64,000 nt of DNA from Salsipaludibacter albus (GTDB lineage Bacteria; Actinomycetota; Nitriliruptoria; Nitriliruptorales; Nitriliruptoraceae). The translations under genes and the position numbers were made by a program. Shown here piece by piece: positions 24,252-34,103 of this stretch. The stretch covers positions 248,001 to 312,000 of the forward strand of contig NZ_JAHOPH010000001.1 of NCBI RefSeq assembly GCF_019798055.1, read 5' to 3'. The stretch's first letter is position 1. Each line of letters begins with the position of its first letter. Under the pieces are notes generated by a model. It was not told the origin of the DNA. It saw nothing but the letters and a program-made list of their open reading frames with translations, and did no database searches.

Positions 24252-25112
24252 CTACGTCAGGGCGACGTCGTCCCACAGGGTCTCGAACCCGACCGAGTCG
24301 TACAGCTTGAGCGCTCGGTGGTTGCTGCGGTCGACCCACAGGATGATCTCGTCCAGGCCGATGTCGGCCAGGTGGGCCATGCCGGCGGTCAGCAGTGCCC
24401 GACCCAGCCCCTTGCCCTGGGCCCACGGTGCGATCGCGAGGTTGTAGGTCTCGCCGCGGTGGGTGGTGCGTTGCTTGGTCCAGTGGATCCCGGCGATCCG
24501 ACCGTCGGGCGTGGACGCGACCAGCAGGTCACGGTCGCGGTACCACGGGTAGGCCCGTCGTCGCTCGAGCTCGTCACGCGTCCACCCGCCGTCGTCGGTC
24601 CCGTCGTAGGCGTCCAGCAGCACGGCGAGCACGCCGTCGAGGTCTTCGTTGGTGACCGCGCGGATCCGCAGGTCGTCCGGCGGGTCGGCCACGTCCACGG
24701 TCGCCAGGCCGCGACCGACGACCCCCAGGCGACGCCGGATCGTGAACCCGGCAGCCTCGGCCGCGGCCAGCTCGTCCTCGGTCGAGAACCGCAGCCAGGT
24801 GATCAGCTCGCGGTCGCCGGCCTGCTCACGTTGCCACGCCAGCAGCACCGGCAGTACGTCGGCGCCGTCCAGCGACACCACGTCGCCACCGACCGCGTCG
24901 TCACGCTCGACGACCGCGGCGTAGCCCACCACCGAGCCCTCCTGCTCGGCGACGGCTGCGGTCCACCCCTTTCGGGACCGGCGCCCGGACAGCCGGGCGA
25001 GCTCGGCCTCGTCCACGACGTCGCCACCACGCTTCTCGCCCGCACGGGACAGCAGGTTGGACACGCGCGCCGTGTCGACGTCGGCGAGTGGGACCAGCGT
25101 GGGCTCGGGCAT
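24252..25112 (-). CDS. mshD: Mycothiol synthase (Cys-GlcN-Ins acetyltransferase)
   Basis: Last step of mycothiol synthesis: N-acetylates the cysteine of Cys-GlcN-Ins using acetyl-CoA. The 286 residues form two GNAT domains. The C-terminal one has the acetyl-CoA loop APWAQGKGLGRALLTAG and LWVDRSNHRALKLYDSVGFE, the MshD pattern, preceded by IHWTKQR. It converges on glnR with a 25-base gap. With mshA it shows that this organism makes mycothiol. Confidence 0.9.
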   Translation of the reverse strand: MPEPTLVPLADVDTARVSNLLSRAGEKRGGDVVDEAELARLSGRRSRKGWTAAVAEQEGSVVGYAAVVERDDAVGGDVVSLDGADVLPVLLAWQREQAGDRELITWLRFSTEDELAAAEAAGFTIRRRLGVVGRGLATVDVADPPDDLRIRAVTNEDLDGVLAVLLDAYDGTDDGGWTRDELERRRAYPWYRDRDLLVASTPDGRIAGIHWTKQRTTHRGETYNLAIAPWAQGKGLGRALLTAGMAHLADIGLDEIILWVDRSNHRALKLYDSVGFETLWDDVALT

Positions 25113-25272
25113 GGCGCTCCCTGTGGCGGACCGGCGAGTGCCCCGGCAGGCTACTGCCCCGCGCCGCTGTCCCGACGGCGACCTGGACCACCACCACGTC
25201 GCCCGGCCCCGGGTTGGCCTCGTCCAGCCACAGTCGGTAGACTGCGCGTTCGTTCGTGCGCTGGTCCAGAAG

Positions 25273-25345
25273 GGGCCGCTAGCTCAACTGGCAGAGCATC
25301 GGACTTTTAATCCGCTGGTTGCAGGTTCGAGTCCTGCGCGGCCCA
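25273..25345 (+). tRNA. tRNA-Lys (anticodon TTT)
   Basis: Full cloverleaf in 73 bases. Acceptor stem gggccgc pairs with gcggccc, the T arm is gcagg-ttcgagt-cctgc, the D arm gctc...gagc, and the anticodon loop is cttttaa, giving TTT. The anticodon stem has a T-C mismatch at its outer pair. No CCA is encoded. Confidence 0.95.
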
Positions 25346-25396
25346 CGACCGGCGTGACACGACGACGACAGCAGGGCAAGACGCAAGACCGTGCAC

Positions 25397-25471
25397 GGAC
25401 CTGTGGAGCAGTTTGGAGTGCTCGCCACCCTGTCAAGGTGGAGGTCGCGGGTTCAAATCCCGTCAGGTCCG
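25397..25471 (+). tRNA. tRNA-Asp (anticodon GTC)
   Basis: Acceptor stem ggacctg pairs with caggtcc; anticodon stem ccacc/ggtgg encloses ctgtcaa, giving GTC; the T loop is gttcaaatc. 75 bases with G as discriminator. CCA is not encoded. Confidence 0.95.
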
Positions 25472-25479
25472 CGTTCCGC

Positions 25480-25509
25480 GTGCCCCCGACCCTTCCGGGG
25501 CGGGGGCAC
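25480..25509 (+). other. Hairpin between tRNA-Asp and tRNA-Phe
   Basis: A 9-bp perfect stem (gtgcccccg / cgggggcac) with a 12-base loop separates the two tRNAs. No T tract follows, so it may be a processing signal of a common transcript rather than a terminator. Confidence 0.5.
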
Positions 25510-25514
25510 GTCCC

Positions 25515-25587
25515 GGTCAGGTAGCTCAGTTGGTAGAGCACACGACTGAAAATCGTGGTGTCGGCGGTTCGACCCCGCCCCTGACCA
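25515..25587 (+). tRNA. tRNA-Phe (anticodon GAA)
   Basis: Acceptor stem ggtcagg pairs with cctgacc; anticodon stem cacga/tcgtg encloses ctgaaaa, giving GAA; T arm ggcgg-ttcgacc-ccgcc. 73 bases, discriminator A, no encoded CCA. Confidence 0.95.
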
Positions 25588-25593
25588 CAGCCG

Positions 25594-25623
25594 GACCCCC
25601 GATGCCACCAGGCGTCGGGGGTC
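25594..25623 (+). terminator. Terminator hairpin downstream of the tRNA cluster
   Basis: A 13-bp GC-rich stem (gaccccc... / ...gggggtc) with a four-base loop (acca) lies six bases after tRNA-Phe. It is followed only by scattered T residues. Confidence 0.65.
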
Positions 25624-25700
25624 TCGTCGTTGCCGGACGTGCGCGCTCGACGAGGCGACCGCGGCCCTAGCATCGCGCTGGTCGTCCGGGAGGTGACGAG

Positions 25701-26897
25701 GTGGACGTTCGACTGCTGCGACCCGACGAGGCGCACGCCGCGTTGCAACTGCGCGTGGCCGCCTTCACCTCCGCCATGCACGTCGACCCGGACGACGTGG
25801 CCGACGACTACGTGCCCGACGACCATCGCCTGGTCGCGGTCGAGGGTGACCGCGTGGTCGGGCATGCAGCCGCGTGGCCCTTCGGGCAGTCCTTCGGTGG
25901 CCGGGTCGTGCCGATGGGTGGCGTCGGTGGCGTGGCCGTCGCGCCCGACCGACGTGGCCGCGGCATCGGGTCGGCCCTGCTCGCGTCCCTGCTGGAGCTG
26001 ATGGCAGACCGTGGCCTGGTCGTGTCCAGCCTGTACCCGTCCACCTCGGCGCCCTACCGGAGCTGGGGCTGGGAGGTCGCGGGCGAGCACGTCCGTCGCC
26101 GGGTCCGCACCCGCGACCTGCTCGACCTCCCCGCGGCCGGTGACGACGTCGTCCTGGACGCGTTCGAGCCGGACGACCTCGACGAGGTGGTCGCCCTGCA
26201 CGACGGGATCACCGCCACCGAGCCGGGTGGGCTGGTGGGTGGCCGCCGGTGGCACGCCCGGGCACTGCTCCCGGATCCCGACGAGCCCGAGATGCCGATC
26301 GTCGCACGCCGCGGCGACGCGATCGTCGGCCTGTCCCTGGCGACCAAGACCTCGGCCGAGCCGGGCGACGGGCACAGCGCCTACGGACTGCGCGTGCTGC
26401 GCCTGGTCGCGATCGACCACCAGGTCGAGCGCGCGCTGTGGCGCAACCTCGGCCACCACTACTCGGTCGCCGAGACCACGACGTTCAACTCGCGCCCGGC
26501 CGAGCCACTCCTGTTCCAGCTCCCACTCGGACTGCACCTGCCCCCGCCGACGAGCCAGCACTGGATGACCCGGCTGGTCGACGTCCCGGCAGCCCTGGCC
26601 GCGCGGGGGTGGCCGCCGCTGTCCGCGCGGGTCGAGCTGGCGATCACCGACCGCCGCGTGCCGGCCAACGACGGGGCCGTCGTGCTGGAGGCCGACGACG
26701 GCGAGGTGGCGGTCACCCCGGGAGGGTCCGGGTCCGTGGCGCTGGACATCGGTGCGCTGTCGACGATCTACACCGGCTTCGCGAGCCCCTCGGCGATGGC
26801 ACGGACCGGTCGCCTGACCGGCGCCGACGCGGACGAACTGGCCCTCCTCGACCACCTGTTCGCGGTCCCGGCGCCGTTCCTGCGCGACTACTTCTGA
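25701..26897 (+). CDS. Eis-family N-acetyltransferase
   Basis: A 398-residue protein with an N-terminal GNAT domain carrying the acetyl-CoA loop VAVAPDRRGRGIGSALL, a second GNAT-like middle, and a C-terminal sterol-carrier-like domain (about 300-395) ending in a terminal Phe. In the Eis (enhanced intracellular survival) family the C-terminal carboxylate takes part in catalysis. Family members acetylate aminoglycosides, peptides or proteins; the substrate here is unknown. GTG at 25701 follows ggaggtgac by a few bases. Its last ten bases overlap the 3' end of the thymidine kinase gene on the other strand. Confidence 0.85.
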   Translation: MDVRLLRPDEAHAALQLRVAAFTSAMHVDPDDVADDYVPDDHRLVAVEGDRVVGHAAAWPFGQSFGGRVVPMGGVGGVAVAPDRRGRGIGSALLASLLELMADRGLVVSSLYPSTSAPYRSWGWEVAGEHVRRRVRTRDLLDLPAAGDDVVLDAFEPDDLDEVVALHDGITATEPGGLVGGRRWHARALLPDPDEPEMPIVARRGDAIVGLSLATKTSAEPGDGHSAYGLRVLRLVAIDHQVERALWRNLGHHYSVAETTTFNSRPAEPLLFQLPLGLHLPPPTSQHWMTRLVDVPAALAARGWPPLSARVELAITDRRVPANDGAVVLEADDGEVAVTPGGSGSVALDIGALSTIYTGFASPSAMARTGRLTGADADELALLDHLFAVPAPFLRDYF

Positions 26898-27577
26898 CGC
26901 GACGACGTCGGGGCTGGTCGCGCACGCTCGGCCGGGACCGGCGACGCGGTCGCGGTCGCCCCACCCACGTCCTCGGGGGTGTCGGCCGTGCGGCGGGTGA
27001 TGCCCTCGCGGTGGTGGTGGCGGCACAGGACCTCGTACGCCACGGCCGAGTCGTCGACGTCACCGACCACGACCTGCGCACCGTCACGGACGATCCGTCC
27101 ACGCAGCGTCCGGGCGTTGTGGGTCCCACGTTCGCCGCACCAGCACCGCGCCGCCAACTGCAGCTCCTCGCGCTGGTCGGCCAGCTCCAGGAGCCGTTGC
27201 GACCCCGGGAACAGGCGGGTCTGGAAGTCGCTGAGCAGCCCGAAGCAGCGCACCTGGAGGTCACGCTCGTCGGCCAGCCGGGCGAGCTGGTCGACCTGGG
27301 ACGGTGACAGGAACTGGGCCTCGTCGACGATCAGCTCGTCGACCGGTCCCCCGGCCTCGATGCAGCCCACGACGTGGTGGTGCAGGTCGAGGTCGTCGCC
27401 CACGGTCGTCGCGGGCTGGGACAACCCGATCCGCGACGAGATCACCGCCCCCGCGCGGTCCAGCTTCGAGAACAGGAGCACGGACTGGCCCGCCGCGCGC
27501 GCGTTGTGGGCCATCTGCAGCGCGAGCGTGGACTTCCCACAGTTCATCGTCCCGAAGTAGAAGGTCACGGCACCCAT
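26888..27577 (-). CDS. tdk: Thymidine kinase (type II)
   Basis: Phosphorylates thymidine with ATP for salvage. The 229 residues have a Walker A GTMNCGKST (9-17), Walker B-like ELIVDEAQF (catalytic Glu), the lasso region and the zinc-site cysteines in ARCWCGERGTHNART and VLCRHHH. The C-terminal 30 residues (Ala/Pro/Thr-rich) are extra. ATG at 27577 has ggag as ribosome site; an upstream start adds only 12 residues. Convergent overlap with the Eis-like gene. Confidence 0.92.
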   Translation of the reverse strand: MGAVTFYFGTMNCGKSTLALQMAHNARAAGQSVLLFSKLDRAGAVISSRIGLSQPATTVGDDLDLHHHVVGCIEAGGPVDELIVDEAQFLSPSQVDQLARLADERDLQVRCFGLLSDFQTRLFPGSQRLLELADQREELQLAARCWCGERGTHNARTLRGRIVRDGAQVVVGDVDDSAVAYEVLCRHHHREGITRRTADTPEDVGGATATASPVPAERARPAPTSSRQK

Positions 27578-27802
27578 GTCGACTCCGAGGTCACGGTCCT
27601 GGCGGCTCCGCACGGATCGACGAGCACGTGCCGGCGGGGCCGAACGACACGGCTGGAACTCCCCTGTTGGTACCAGACGCAGGGTGCCTCGGACAACGGC
27701 CCGGCGCAGGCCGCACGCCCGGGCGCGACCGCGCGGTTCGCGACCCGCGCCGACGGCCTATCGTCGACGCCGTGCGGGGGCACGTGACGGTCGGGAGTGA
27801 CG

Positions 27803-28216
27803 GTGACACCGCAGGACGCCCTGCTCGCCGCCTGCATGCTGCACCTGGGGTTCCAGGTGGTCGTGACCCTGCTGGTCTACCCCGGCCTCGTCGCCGTGAC
27901 GCCGGACCGCTGGCCCGAGGTGCACGCGGCCCACACCCGTCGGATCGGCCCGATCGTCGTGGTCGTCTACGGCGCGCTGGTGGTGTCGGCCGTCCTGGTC
28001 GTGGCGTCGGACCCCACGGCTGCCCAGGTCGTCGCCGTCGTGTCCTCCGCCACCGCGATCACGATCACGGCGACCGTGGCCGGTCCCGCCCACGGACGTC
28101 TCTCGCCGGACCGCCCCGACCCGGTCCTGCGACGGCTGGTCGTCTCGGACCGTGTCCGGCTGGGCGTGGCCGTCGTGGGTGCCGTGGCCGCCACGCTCGC
28201 GACGATGGCGACGTGA
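27803..28216 (+). CDS. Small four-span membrane protein
   Basis: About 137 residues with four hydrophobic helices, connected by short polar loops such as PDRWPEVHAAHTRRIGP. I do not recognise a family beyond a general resemblance to small transmembrane proteins with an N-terminal Leu-rich helix (LLAACMLHLGFQ). GTG at 27803 has gggag five bases before it; a GTG two codons upstream is possible. Confidence 0.65.
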   Translation: MTPQDALLAACMLHLGFQVVVTLLVYPGLVAVTPDRWPEVHAAHTRRIGPIVVVVYGALVVSAVLVVASDPTAAQVVAVVSSATAITITATVAGPAHGRLSPDRPDPVLRRLVVSDRVRLGVAVVGAVAATLATMAT

Positions 28217-28247
28217 CCCCGGCCCGACACGCGCGTCGTACCGCCTG

Positions 28248-28811
28248 CTACAGCATCCGCGACACCAGGCCGTCGCGCCGGACGAACTGGTGGTGGAGCG
28301 CCATGCCGACGTGGACCGCGAGGGTCGCGAGGAACACCAGCTGGGTCGCGACGTGTGCCGCCAGCCACGTGTCGTCGTCCAGCAGCTCCAGCGGTCCGAC
28401 GAACTCGCGCCCGGCGCCCAGCGCCCAGTCCTCACCCGACAGCAGGAACAGCCCCAGCCCCGTGACGGGCACCAGGAACAGGCAGGTGTAGAGGACCACC
28501 TCGACGACGTGGGACACCCGTCGCTCACGCGACGACAGGCCCTCGGCCCACGGTGGCAGTGACGTCGCGAGTCGCCATCCCAGCCGCAGCACGGCCAGCA
28601 CCAGGATCGTGATCCCGATGCCGACGTGCACGACGACCAGGGCGTCCTCCTCGCCCCCGAAGCGCGCGTCGGCGAGGGGCTCGAGCAGGTCGTCGGCCCG
28701 GGTCAGCGCCCAGCCCAGCGCGAACTGCGCCACGACCAGCACCACCGTGGTCCAGTGCAGCACGCGGGTGACCAGCCCATAGCCGTGCTCGTCACTGCGC
28801 CACCGGACCAC
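28248..28811 (-). CDS. Cytochrome b561-like membrane protein
   Basis: A 187-residue protein with four or five hydrophobic spans and paired histidines: VTRVLHWTTVVL in helix one, DALVVVHVGIGITILVLAV in helix two, LAAHVATQLVFLATLAVHVGMALHHQ in the last two. The order and spacing match b561-type di-heme electron carriers. It begins five bases after the aceE stop, so it is probably co-transcribed. Start GTG at 28811 is the only in-frame choice near the first helix. Confidence 0.8.
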   Translation of the reverse strand: MVRWRSDEHGYGLVTRVLHWTTVVLVVAQFALGWALTRADDLLEPLADARFGGEEDALVVVHVGIGITILVLAVLRLGWRLATSLPPWAEGLSSRERRVSHVVEVVLYTCLFLVPVTGLGLFLLSGEDWALGAGREFVGPLELLDDDTWLAAHVATQLVFLATLAVHVGMALHHQFVRRDGLVSRML

Positions 28812-28816
28812 TCCGG

Positions 28817-31594
28817 TCAGAACGTGACGTCGCCGGTCCGGCGGTTGCCGATGAACGGCCAGTGCCGCAGCTCGTCCAGCCCGTACTTGGTGATGGCGTC
28901 GGACACCGTCGACCACTCGACGTCCCCCTCCGCCGCGAGCTCCGCCAGCACCGTCACGGCGATGGACTCGGCGTCGATGCGGTGGAAGCGTCGGAGCATC
29001 TCGCGCGTGTCCGAGCGACCGAAGCCGTCGGTGCCGAGCACGGCGAACCGGCCCGGGATCCAGTCGGCGATCTGCACCGGCGTCGCCTTCAGCCAGTCCG
29101 AGACGGCGATGTAGGGACCCTCGGTCCCCTCCAGGACAGTGGTCAGCTCGGGCACGAGCTGTTCCTCGTCGGGGTTCATCCGGTTCCAGGCCTCGCACTC
29201 GGTCCCGTCGCGCAGCAGGCGGTTCCAGCCGGGCGCGGACCACACGTCGGCCCGCACGTCGAAGTCCTCGGCCAGCAGTTCCTGGGCCCGCAGGGCCTCG
29301 TACATGATCGTGCCCGACGAGAAGATGTGGGCCTCGTGCTGGCCGGACTCGCCCTCGCGGTACCGGTAGATGCCCCGGACCACGTCGTCGGGGTCGAGGT
29401 CGTCGGGCATCGGCGGCTGGAGCCGCGGCTCGTTGTAGACGGTCAGGTAGAAGATGACGTCCTCGCCACCCTCGACGTGGTCGTCGGAGAACATCCGCTC
29501 GATGCCGTTCTGGACCAGCACCGCGAGCTCGTAGGCGAACGACGGGTCGTAGGCCTCGACCGCCGGGTTGGACTGGGCCAGCAACAGCGAGTGGCGGTCC
29601 TGGTGCTGGAGGCCCTCGCCGTTGAGGGTGGTGCCTCCGGCCGTGGCCCCGATCAGGAAGCCCCGGGCGCGCTGGTCGGCGGCCGACCAGATCTGGTCGC
29701 CGGTCCGCTGGAAGCCGAACATCGAGTAGAACATGTACAGCGGGATCATCGGCTCGCCGTGGGTGGCGTAGCTGGACCCCACCGCGTGGAACGACGCCAT
29801 CGCGCCGGCCTCGGTGATCCCCTCGTGCAGGATCTGGCCCTTGGGCGACTGCTGGTAGGACAGCAGCAGGTTGGAGTCGACCGACTCGTAGCGCTGCTCG
29901 GTCGGGCTGTACAGCTTCAGCGTCGGGAACATCGAGTCCATGCCGAAGGTGCGGGCCTCGTCCGGGATGATCGGGACGATGCGCTTGCCGATGCCGTTCT
30001 TGTCGCTCCCCTTGTGGCGGAACAGGTCCTTGAACAGCCGCACCAGAGCCATCGTCGTCGCGACCTCCTGGTTGCCCGAGCCCTTCTTGAGCTCGCCGTA
30101 GAGGTCGGGCTCGGGCAGCTCGGGCATGGTGAAGGTCGGGCGACGCTCGGGCAGGTAGCCACCCAGCTTCTCGCGTCGCTCCTGCAGGTAGACCTGCTCG
30201 TCGGCATCGTCGTCGAAGGTGATGTAGGGCGGCAGGTCGGCCTCGATCTCCTCGTCGGAGATGTCGAGGTAGAGCCGGTCACGGAACGTCTTGAGGGCTT
30301 CCTCGTTGAGCTTCTTCATCTGGTGGACGGCGTTGCGGGCCTCGAAGTCCGGCCCGAGCGTCCAGCCCTTGATGGTCTGGGCGAGGATGACCGTCGGCGC
30401 ACCGTGGAACTCGGTCGCGGCCTTGAACGCGGCGTAGACCTTGCGGTAGTCGTGGCCACCGCGTGGCAGCTTCTCGATCTGTTCGTCGGACAGGTGCTCG
30501 ACCATCTTGAGTAGGCGCGGGTCGGCCCCGAAGAAGTCCTCGCGGATGAAGTCGCCGGGCTTGACCGTGTAGGTCTGGAACTGGCCGTCGGGGACCTCGT
30601 TCATACGGTTGATGAGCAGCCCGTCGACGTCCTTGGCCAGCAGTTCGTCCCACTCGCTGCCCCAGACGACCTTCAGGACGTTCCAACCCGCACCGCGGAA
30701 CACGCCCTCCAGCTCCTGCATGATCTTGCCGTTGCCACGGACCGGGCCGTCGAGCTGCTGGAGGTTGCAGTTGATGACGAAGGTCAGGTTGTCCAGGCCC
30801 TCCCGGGTCGCGACGCTCAGCGCACCGAGCGTCTCGGGCTCGGCGGTCTCGCCGTCGCCCAGGAACGCCCACACGTGCTGGTCGGAGGTGTCCCGGATGC
30901 CGCGGTTGTGCAGGTAGCGGTTGAACCGGGCCTGGTAGATCGCGTTGATCGCGGCGAAGCCCATCGAGACCGTCGGGAACTCCCAGAACTCGGGCATGAG
31001 CCGGGGGTGGGGATAGCTGGCCAGCCCACCCGGTCGGACCTCGCGACGGAACGCGTCGAGCTGCTCGGTGGTCAGCCGTCCCTCCAGGAACGCGCGGGCG
31101 TAGACCCCCGGGGACGCGTGGCCCTGGATGTAGACCTGGTCGCCGCCACCGGGGTGGTCCTTGCCCCGGAAGAAGTGGTTGAAGCCGACCTCGTAGAGCG
31201 ACGCCGCCGAGGCGTAGGAGCCGATGTGGCCCCCGACGCCGTGGACGATGTTGGCGCGGTGCACCATGACGGCCGCGTTCCAGCGGATGTAGGCGCGGAT
31301 GCGTCGTTCGAGGTGCTCGTCACCGGGGAAGGTCGGCTCGCGCTCCGGCGGGATCGTGTTGATGTAGTCGGTGGTGGTGAGGCTGGGCACGCCGATGTTG
31401 CGCTGGCGGGCGCGCTCCAGCAGGCGCAGCAGGAGGTAGCGGGATCGGGCCTTGCCCCGCTCGTCGGTGACGACGTCGAAGGACTCGAGCCACTCGACCG
31501 TCTCCTGCTCGTCGATGTCGGGGTACTGGGCCGGGATCCCGTCGGTGATGATGGGGTCGTCGGCGAAGACCTGCTGCTCACGCATCTCGGACAT
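28817..31594 (-). CDS. aceE: Pyruvate dehydrogenase E1 component (homodimeric)
   Basis: Thiamine-diphosphate enzyme that decarboxylates pyruvate and acetylates the E2 lipoyl domain. The 925 residues are standard for the homodimeric AceE type, with the TPP motif starting [29 protein letters not shown]-like substrate channel residues near the N-terminus (written in parts: [15 protein letters not shown]), and the typical pyrimidine region around [12 protein letters not shown] at 31594 has GAGGAG upstream. E2 and E3 are not in the window. Confidence 0.95.
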   Translation of the reverse strand: MSEMREQQVFADDPIITDGIPAQYPDIDEQETVEWLESFDVVTDERGKARSRYLLLRLLERARQRNIGVPSLTTTDYINTIPPEREPTFPGDEHLERRIRAYIRWNAAVMVHRANIVHGVGGHIGSYASAASLYEVGFNHFFRGKDHPGGGDQVYIQGHASPGVYARAFLEGRLTTEQLDAFRREVRPGGLASYPHPRLMPEFWEFPTVSMGFAAINAIYQARFNRYLHNRGIRDTSDQHVWAFLGDGETAEPETLGALSVATREGLDNLTFVINCNLQQLDGPVRGNGKIMQELEGVFRGAGWNVLKVVWGSEWDELLAKDVDGLLINRMNEVPDGQFQTYTVKPGDFIREDFFGADPRLLKMVEHLSDEQIEKLPRGGHDYRKVYAAFKAATEFHGAPTVILAQTIKGWTLGPDFEARNAVHQMKKLNEEALKTFRDRLYLDISDEEIEADLPPYITFDDDADEQVYLQERREKLGGYLPERRPTFTMPELPEPDLYGELKKGSGNQEVATTMALVRLFKDLFRHKGSDKNGIGKRIVPIIPDEARTFGMDSMFPTLKLYSPTEQRYESVDSNLLLSYQQSPKGQILHEGITEAGAMASFHAVGSSYATHGEPMIPLYMFYSMFGFQRTGDQIWSAADQRARGFLIGATAGGTTLNGEGLQHQDRHSLLLAQSNPAVEAYDPSFAYELAVLVQNGIERMFSDDHVEGGEDVIFYLTVYNEPRLQPPMPDDLDPDDVVRGIYRYREGESGQHEAHIFSSGTIMYEALRAQELLAEDFDVRADVWSAPGWNRLLRDGTECEAWNRMNPDEEQLVPELTTVLEGTEGPYIAVSDWLKATPVQIADWIPGRFAVLGTDGFGRSDTREMLRRFHRIDAESIAVTVLAELAAEGDVEWSTVSDAITKYGLDELRHWPFIGNRRTGDVTF

Positions 31595-31684
31595 GGGGGC
31601 GCTCCTCGTCACCTGCCACCCTATTCCGCTCCGCCGCCGCCCGCGCCCGGCGGACGGTCGGTCGACCTGGGCCGTCGGCCCGGC

Positions 31685-31816
31685 TCAGCCGGCCTCCCCG
31701 GCGGCCTGGCGACGCCGGTACGTCCGGGCGTCGTGACGTCCGCCACACGCGTCCATCGAGCACCACCGGCCACCCCGTCTGCGACGAGTCACGCGCGTTG
31801 AACGCTCGGGTGGCAT
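31685..31816 (-). pseudogene. CGNR zinc-finger remnant
   Basis: A 43-residue open frame in the 346-base gap before the DGPF gene contains GRWCSMDACGGRHDARTYRRR, close to the CGNR zinc finger consensus WCSMxxCGNRxKxxxxR but with GG for GN and without the upstream CxxC. It looks like the C-terminal end of a lost CGNR-type regulator. The rest of the gap (31613-31684 and 31817-31958) shows no gene. Confidence 0.5.
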
Positions 31817-31958
31817 CGACAGTCGCACGGACGCAGGGCGTGGTGTCGACCCCGGGAGGGCCGTGACGACAGTCGGGTGGACGGCGCCTCGCCGACCCGG
31901 CCCCCGACGCGGGGTCGTGTGCGACACTCGACGCCCCGACCGGGGGAAGGGATCCACC

Positions 31959-32309
31959 ATGAAGTACCTGATCATGCTCTACGACCGCGAGGACCGACCT
32001 CAGTCCGAGGACGAGCAGGCGGCCGAGATGCAACGCTGGTTCGCCTACACCGACGACATGCGAAGGGCAGGAGTCCACGTGGCCGGCGAGGCCCTCCTGC
32101 CGTCCTCGACCGCGACGACGGTGCGGATCCGCAACGACGAGACGTTGCTGACCGATGGCCCGTTCGCCGAGACCAAGGAGGTGCTCGGCGGGTACTACGT
32201 GGTCGACGTCGAGGACCTCGACACGGCCGTCCACTGGGCGGCCCGCGCCCCGTCGACCCCGTACGGCTCCACCGAGGTCCGGCCCGTCATGGAGTTCGAG
32301 CAGGAGTGA
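31959..32309 (+). CDS. DGPF-domain (YCII-related) protein
   Basis: A 116-residue ferredoxin-like protein of the YCII/DGPF family, with the naming motif in [21 protein letters not shown]. No enzyme activity is established. DGPF genes sit next to ECF42 sigma factors, and here the sigma gene starts inside the stop codon (GTGA). ATG at 31959 follows gggaagg by about nine bases. A TGTCGA hexamer at 31844-31849 could be a -35 for the partner sigma factor. Confidence 0.9.
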   Translation: MKYLIMLYDREDRPQSEDEQAAEMQRWFAYTDDMRRAGVHVAGEALLPSSTATTVRIRNDETLLTDGPFAETKEVLGGYYVVDVEDLDTAVHWAARAPSTPYGSTEVRPVMEFEQE

Positions 32310-33646
32310 GCACACGCCGTCGCCACGGGCCGGCGACCACGCCCACGGAGGCGACCCTGGCCCGCACCCTGCGTGCGGACCGCGGTCGCATCCTGGCCGT
32401 GGTCGTCGGGGCCGTGGGCGGTGACTTCGACCGGGCCGAGGAGGCTCTCGCGGACGCCCTCGCCGAGGCCGCGCGCTCCTGGCCGACCCGCGGGGTGCCC
32501 GACAACCCGACCGGCTGGCTCGTCACCGTCGCACGTCGTCGTGCGCTCGACGCGGTGCGGTCCACGACCCGGCGGCAGCACCGGGAGCGGGCCGACCACG
32601 CACGCTCGATCGCACCGACCGGCGCCGAGGCGTTCCGCGTCGTCGAGGAGGCGGGTGACGGGATGCTGGAGGACGGCCACGTCGACGACGAACTGCGGAT
32701 GGTCTTCACCTGCTGCCACCCGGCCCTGAACACCCCGGCACAGGTCGCCATGACCCTGCGCTACGTCGCCAACCTCACCACCGACGAGATCGCCCGCGCG
32801 TTCGTCGTCGCCCCGGCCACGATGGCCCAGCGCATGGTCCGTGCGAAGCGCAAGATCCGCGACGCCGGGATCCCGTTCCGGGTGCCGGCGGACCACGACC
32901 TGCCCGACCGCCTCGCCGGCGTGCTGGCCGTGGTCTACCTGGTCTTCAACGAGGGCTACGTGGCCACCACGGGCGAGGACCTGCAGCGGGTCGACCTCGC
33001 GGACGAGGCGATCCGGCTGGCCGGCCTGCTGGCCGAGCTGATGCCGGACGAGGCCGAGGTCGGTGGCCTGCTCGCGCTGTTGCTCCTGACCCGTGCCCGC
33101 GCCCCGGCCCGGGTGGACGACCGGGGCCGGCTCGTCCGGCTCGAGGACCAGGACCGGCGGCAGTGGGACCAGTCGATGCTCGCGGCGGGCCGCGAGGTGC
33201 TCGAGCGGGCCCTGCGTCGCGGCACGCCGGGTGCCCACCAGGTCCAGGCCGCCATCGCGGCCTGCCACGCCGACGCCGACAGGTGGGAGGCGACCGACTG
33301 GGCGCAGATCGACCTGCTCTACGGGGAGCTGCTGGCCCGCGCACCCTCGAAGGTCGTCGAGGTGAACGCCGCCGTCGCCCGCGGCCACGCCCGGGGGCCC
33401 GAGGCCGGCTGGGCGGCCCTCGCGTCCCTGCGCGAGGACCCGACCCTGCAGCGCTGGCCCTACCTGCACGTGGCCGTCGGGGAGTGCCTGGCCGACCTCG
33501 GCCGCACCGACGAGGCGGTGCGGGCACTGGCGCGGGCCCACGACCTCACCACCAACCCGGCCGAGCGTCGCCATCTGGCGGCTCGCGTCGCCACGTTGCG
33601 TGCGGGGCCACCGGGCCGGTCTCCGGGCTCGACGTGGCCCGCCTAG
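32306..33646 (+). CDS. ECF42-type RNA polymerase sigma factor
   Basis: A 446-residue extracytoplasmic-function sigma factor. Region 2 is [20 protein letters not shown] and the following [17 protein letters not shown]; region 4 covers [20 protein letters not shown] through [15 protein letters not shown]. The remaining 230 residues (DUF6596 and a TPR-like tail with ARDL.., [22 protein letters not shown]) are characteristic of ECF42, which lacks an anti-sigma factor and is controlled through this extension. Translationally coupled to the DGPF gene. The physiological signal is unknown. Confidence 0.92.
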   Translation: MSTRRRHGPATTPTEATLARTLRADRGRILAVVVGAVGGDFDRAEEALADALAEAARSWPTRGVPDNPTGWLVTVARRRALDAVRSTTRRQHRERADHARSIAPTGAEAFRVVEEAGDGMLEDGHVDDELRMVFTCCHPALNTPAQVAMTLRYVANLTTDEIARAFVVAPATMAQRMVRAKRKIRDAGIPFRVPADHDLPDRLAGVLAVVYLVFNEGYVATTGEDLQRVDLADEAIRLAGLLAELMPDEAEVGGLLALLLLTRARAPARVDDRGRLVRLEDQDRRQWDQSMLAAGREVLERALRRGTPGAHQVQAAIAACHADADRWEATDWAQIDLLYGELLARAPSKVVEVNAAVARGHARGPEAGWAALASLREDPTLQRWPYLHVAVGECLADLGRTDEAVRALARAHDLTTNPAERRHLAARVATLRAGPPGRSPGSTWPA

Positions 33647-33680
33647 GGTGGAGGCTCCTCGACCGTGACAGGAACGCCGC

Positions 33681-34043
33681 GTGGCGCGGACCTTCAGCCT
33701 CGACGAGGCCAACGCGCTGGTGCCCGACATCCGTGAGCGGGCGAGCCGGCTGGTGGCCGTGCGCGCCGACCTGGTCGGGGCGACCCGCGCCCACAACTCG
33801 GGACAGGACGTGGCGATCCCCGACATCAAGGCGCTGGAGGCCACGATGGGTGACCTCCTCGACGGGTTCCGCGCCTGGGGGCTGGCCGTCCAGGGCTACG
33901 CCCCGTTGCTGCTGGACTTCCCGAGCACGCGCGACGGTGACGACGTCTTCCTGTGCTGGCTCGAGAACGAGCCCGAGGTCGCCTGGTTCCACGCCGTCGA
34001 CCAGGGCTTCATGGGTCGGCGACCGCTCGCCGCGGACCAGTAG
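33681..34043 (+). CDS. DUF2203 family protein
   Basis: A 120-residue soluble protein, start GTG at 33681. ARTFSLDEANALVPDI at the N-terminus and the closing FLCWLENEPEVAWFH are the DUF2203 pattern. Function unknown; small members occur throughout bacteria. 34 bases after the sigma gene stop; may be transcribed with it. Confidence 0.85.
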   Translation: MARTFSLDEANALVPDIRERASRLVAVRADLVGATRAHNSGQDVAIPDIKALEATMGDLLDGFRAWGLAVQGYAPLLLDFPSTRDGDDVFLCWLENEPEVAWFHAVDQGFMGRRPLAADQ

Positions 34044-34103
34044 CCTGCCGGACGGCCCCCCGGCGGCCACCGTCGTGCCGCCCCCCGCCCGCGAGGAGCC
34101 GTC

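Noticed and set aside
25480-25509. Rho-independent terminator between tRNA-Asp and tRNA-Phe
   Set aside because: Stem is strong, but there is no T run and another tRNA follows within six bases; annotated only as a hairpin.
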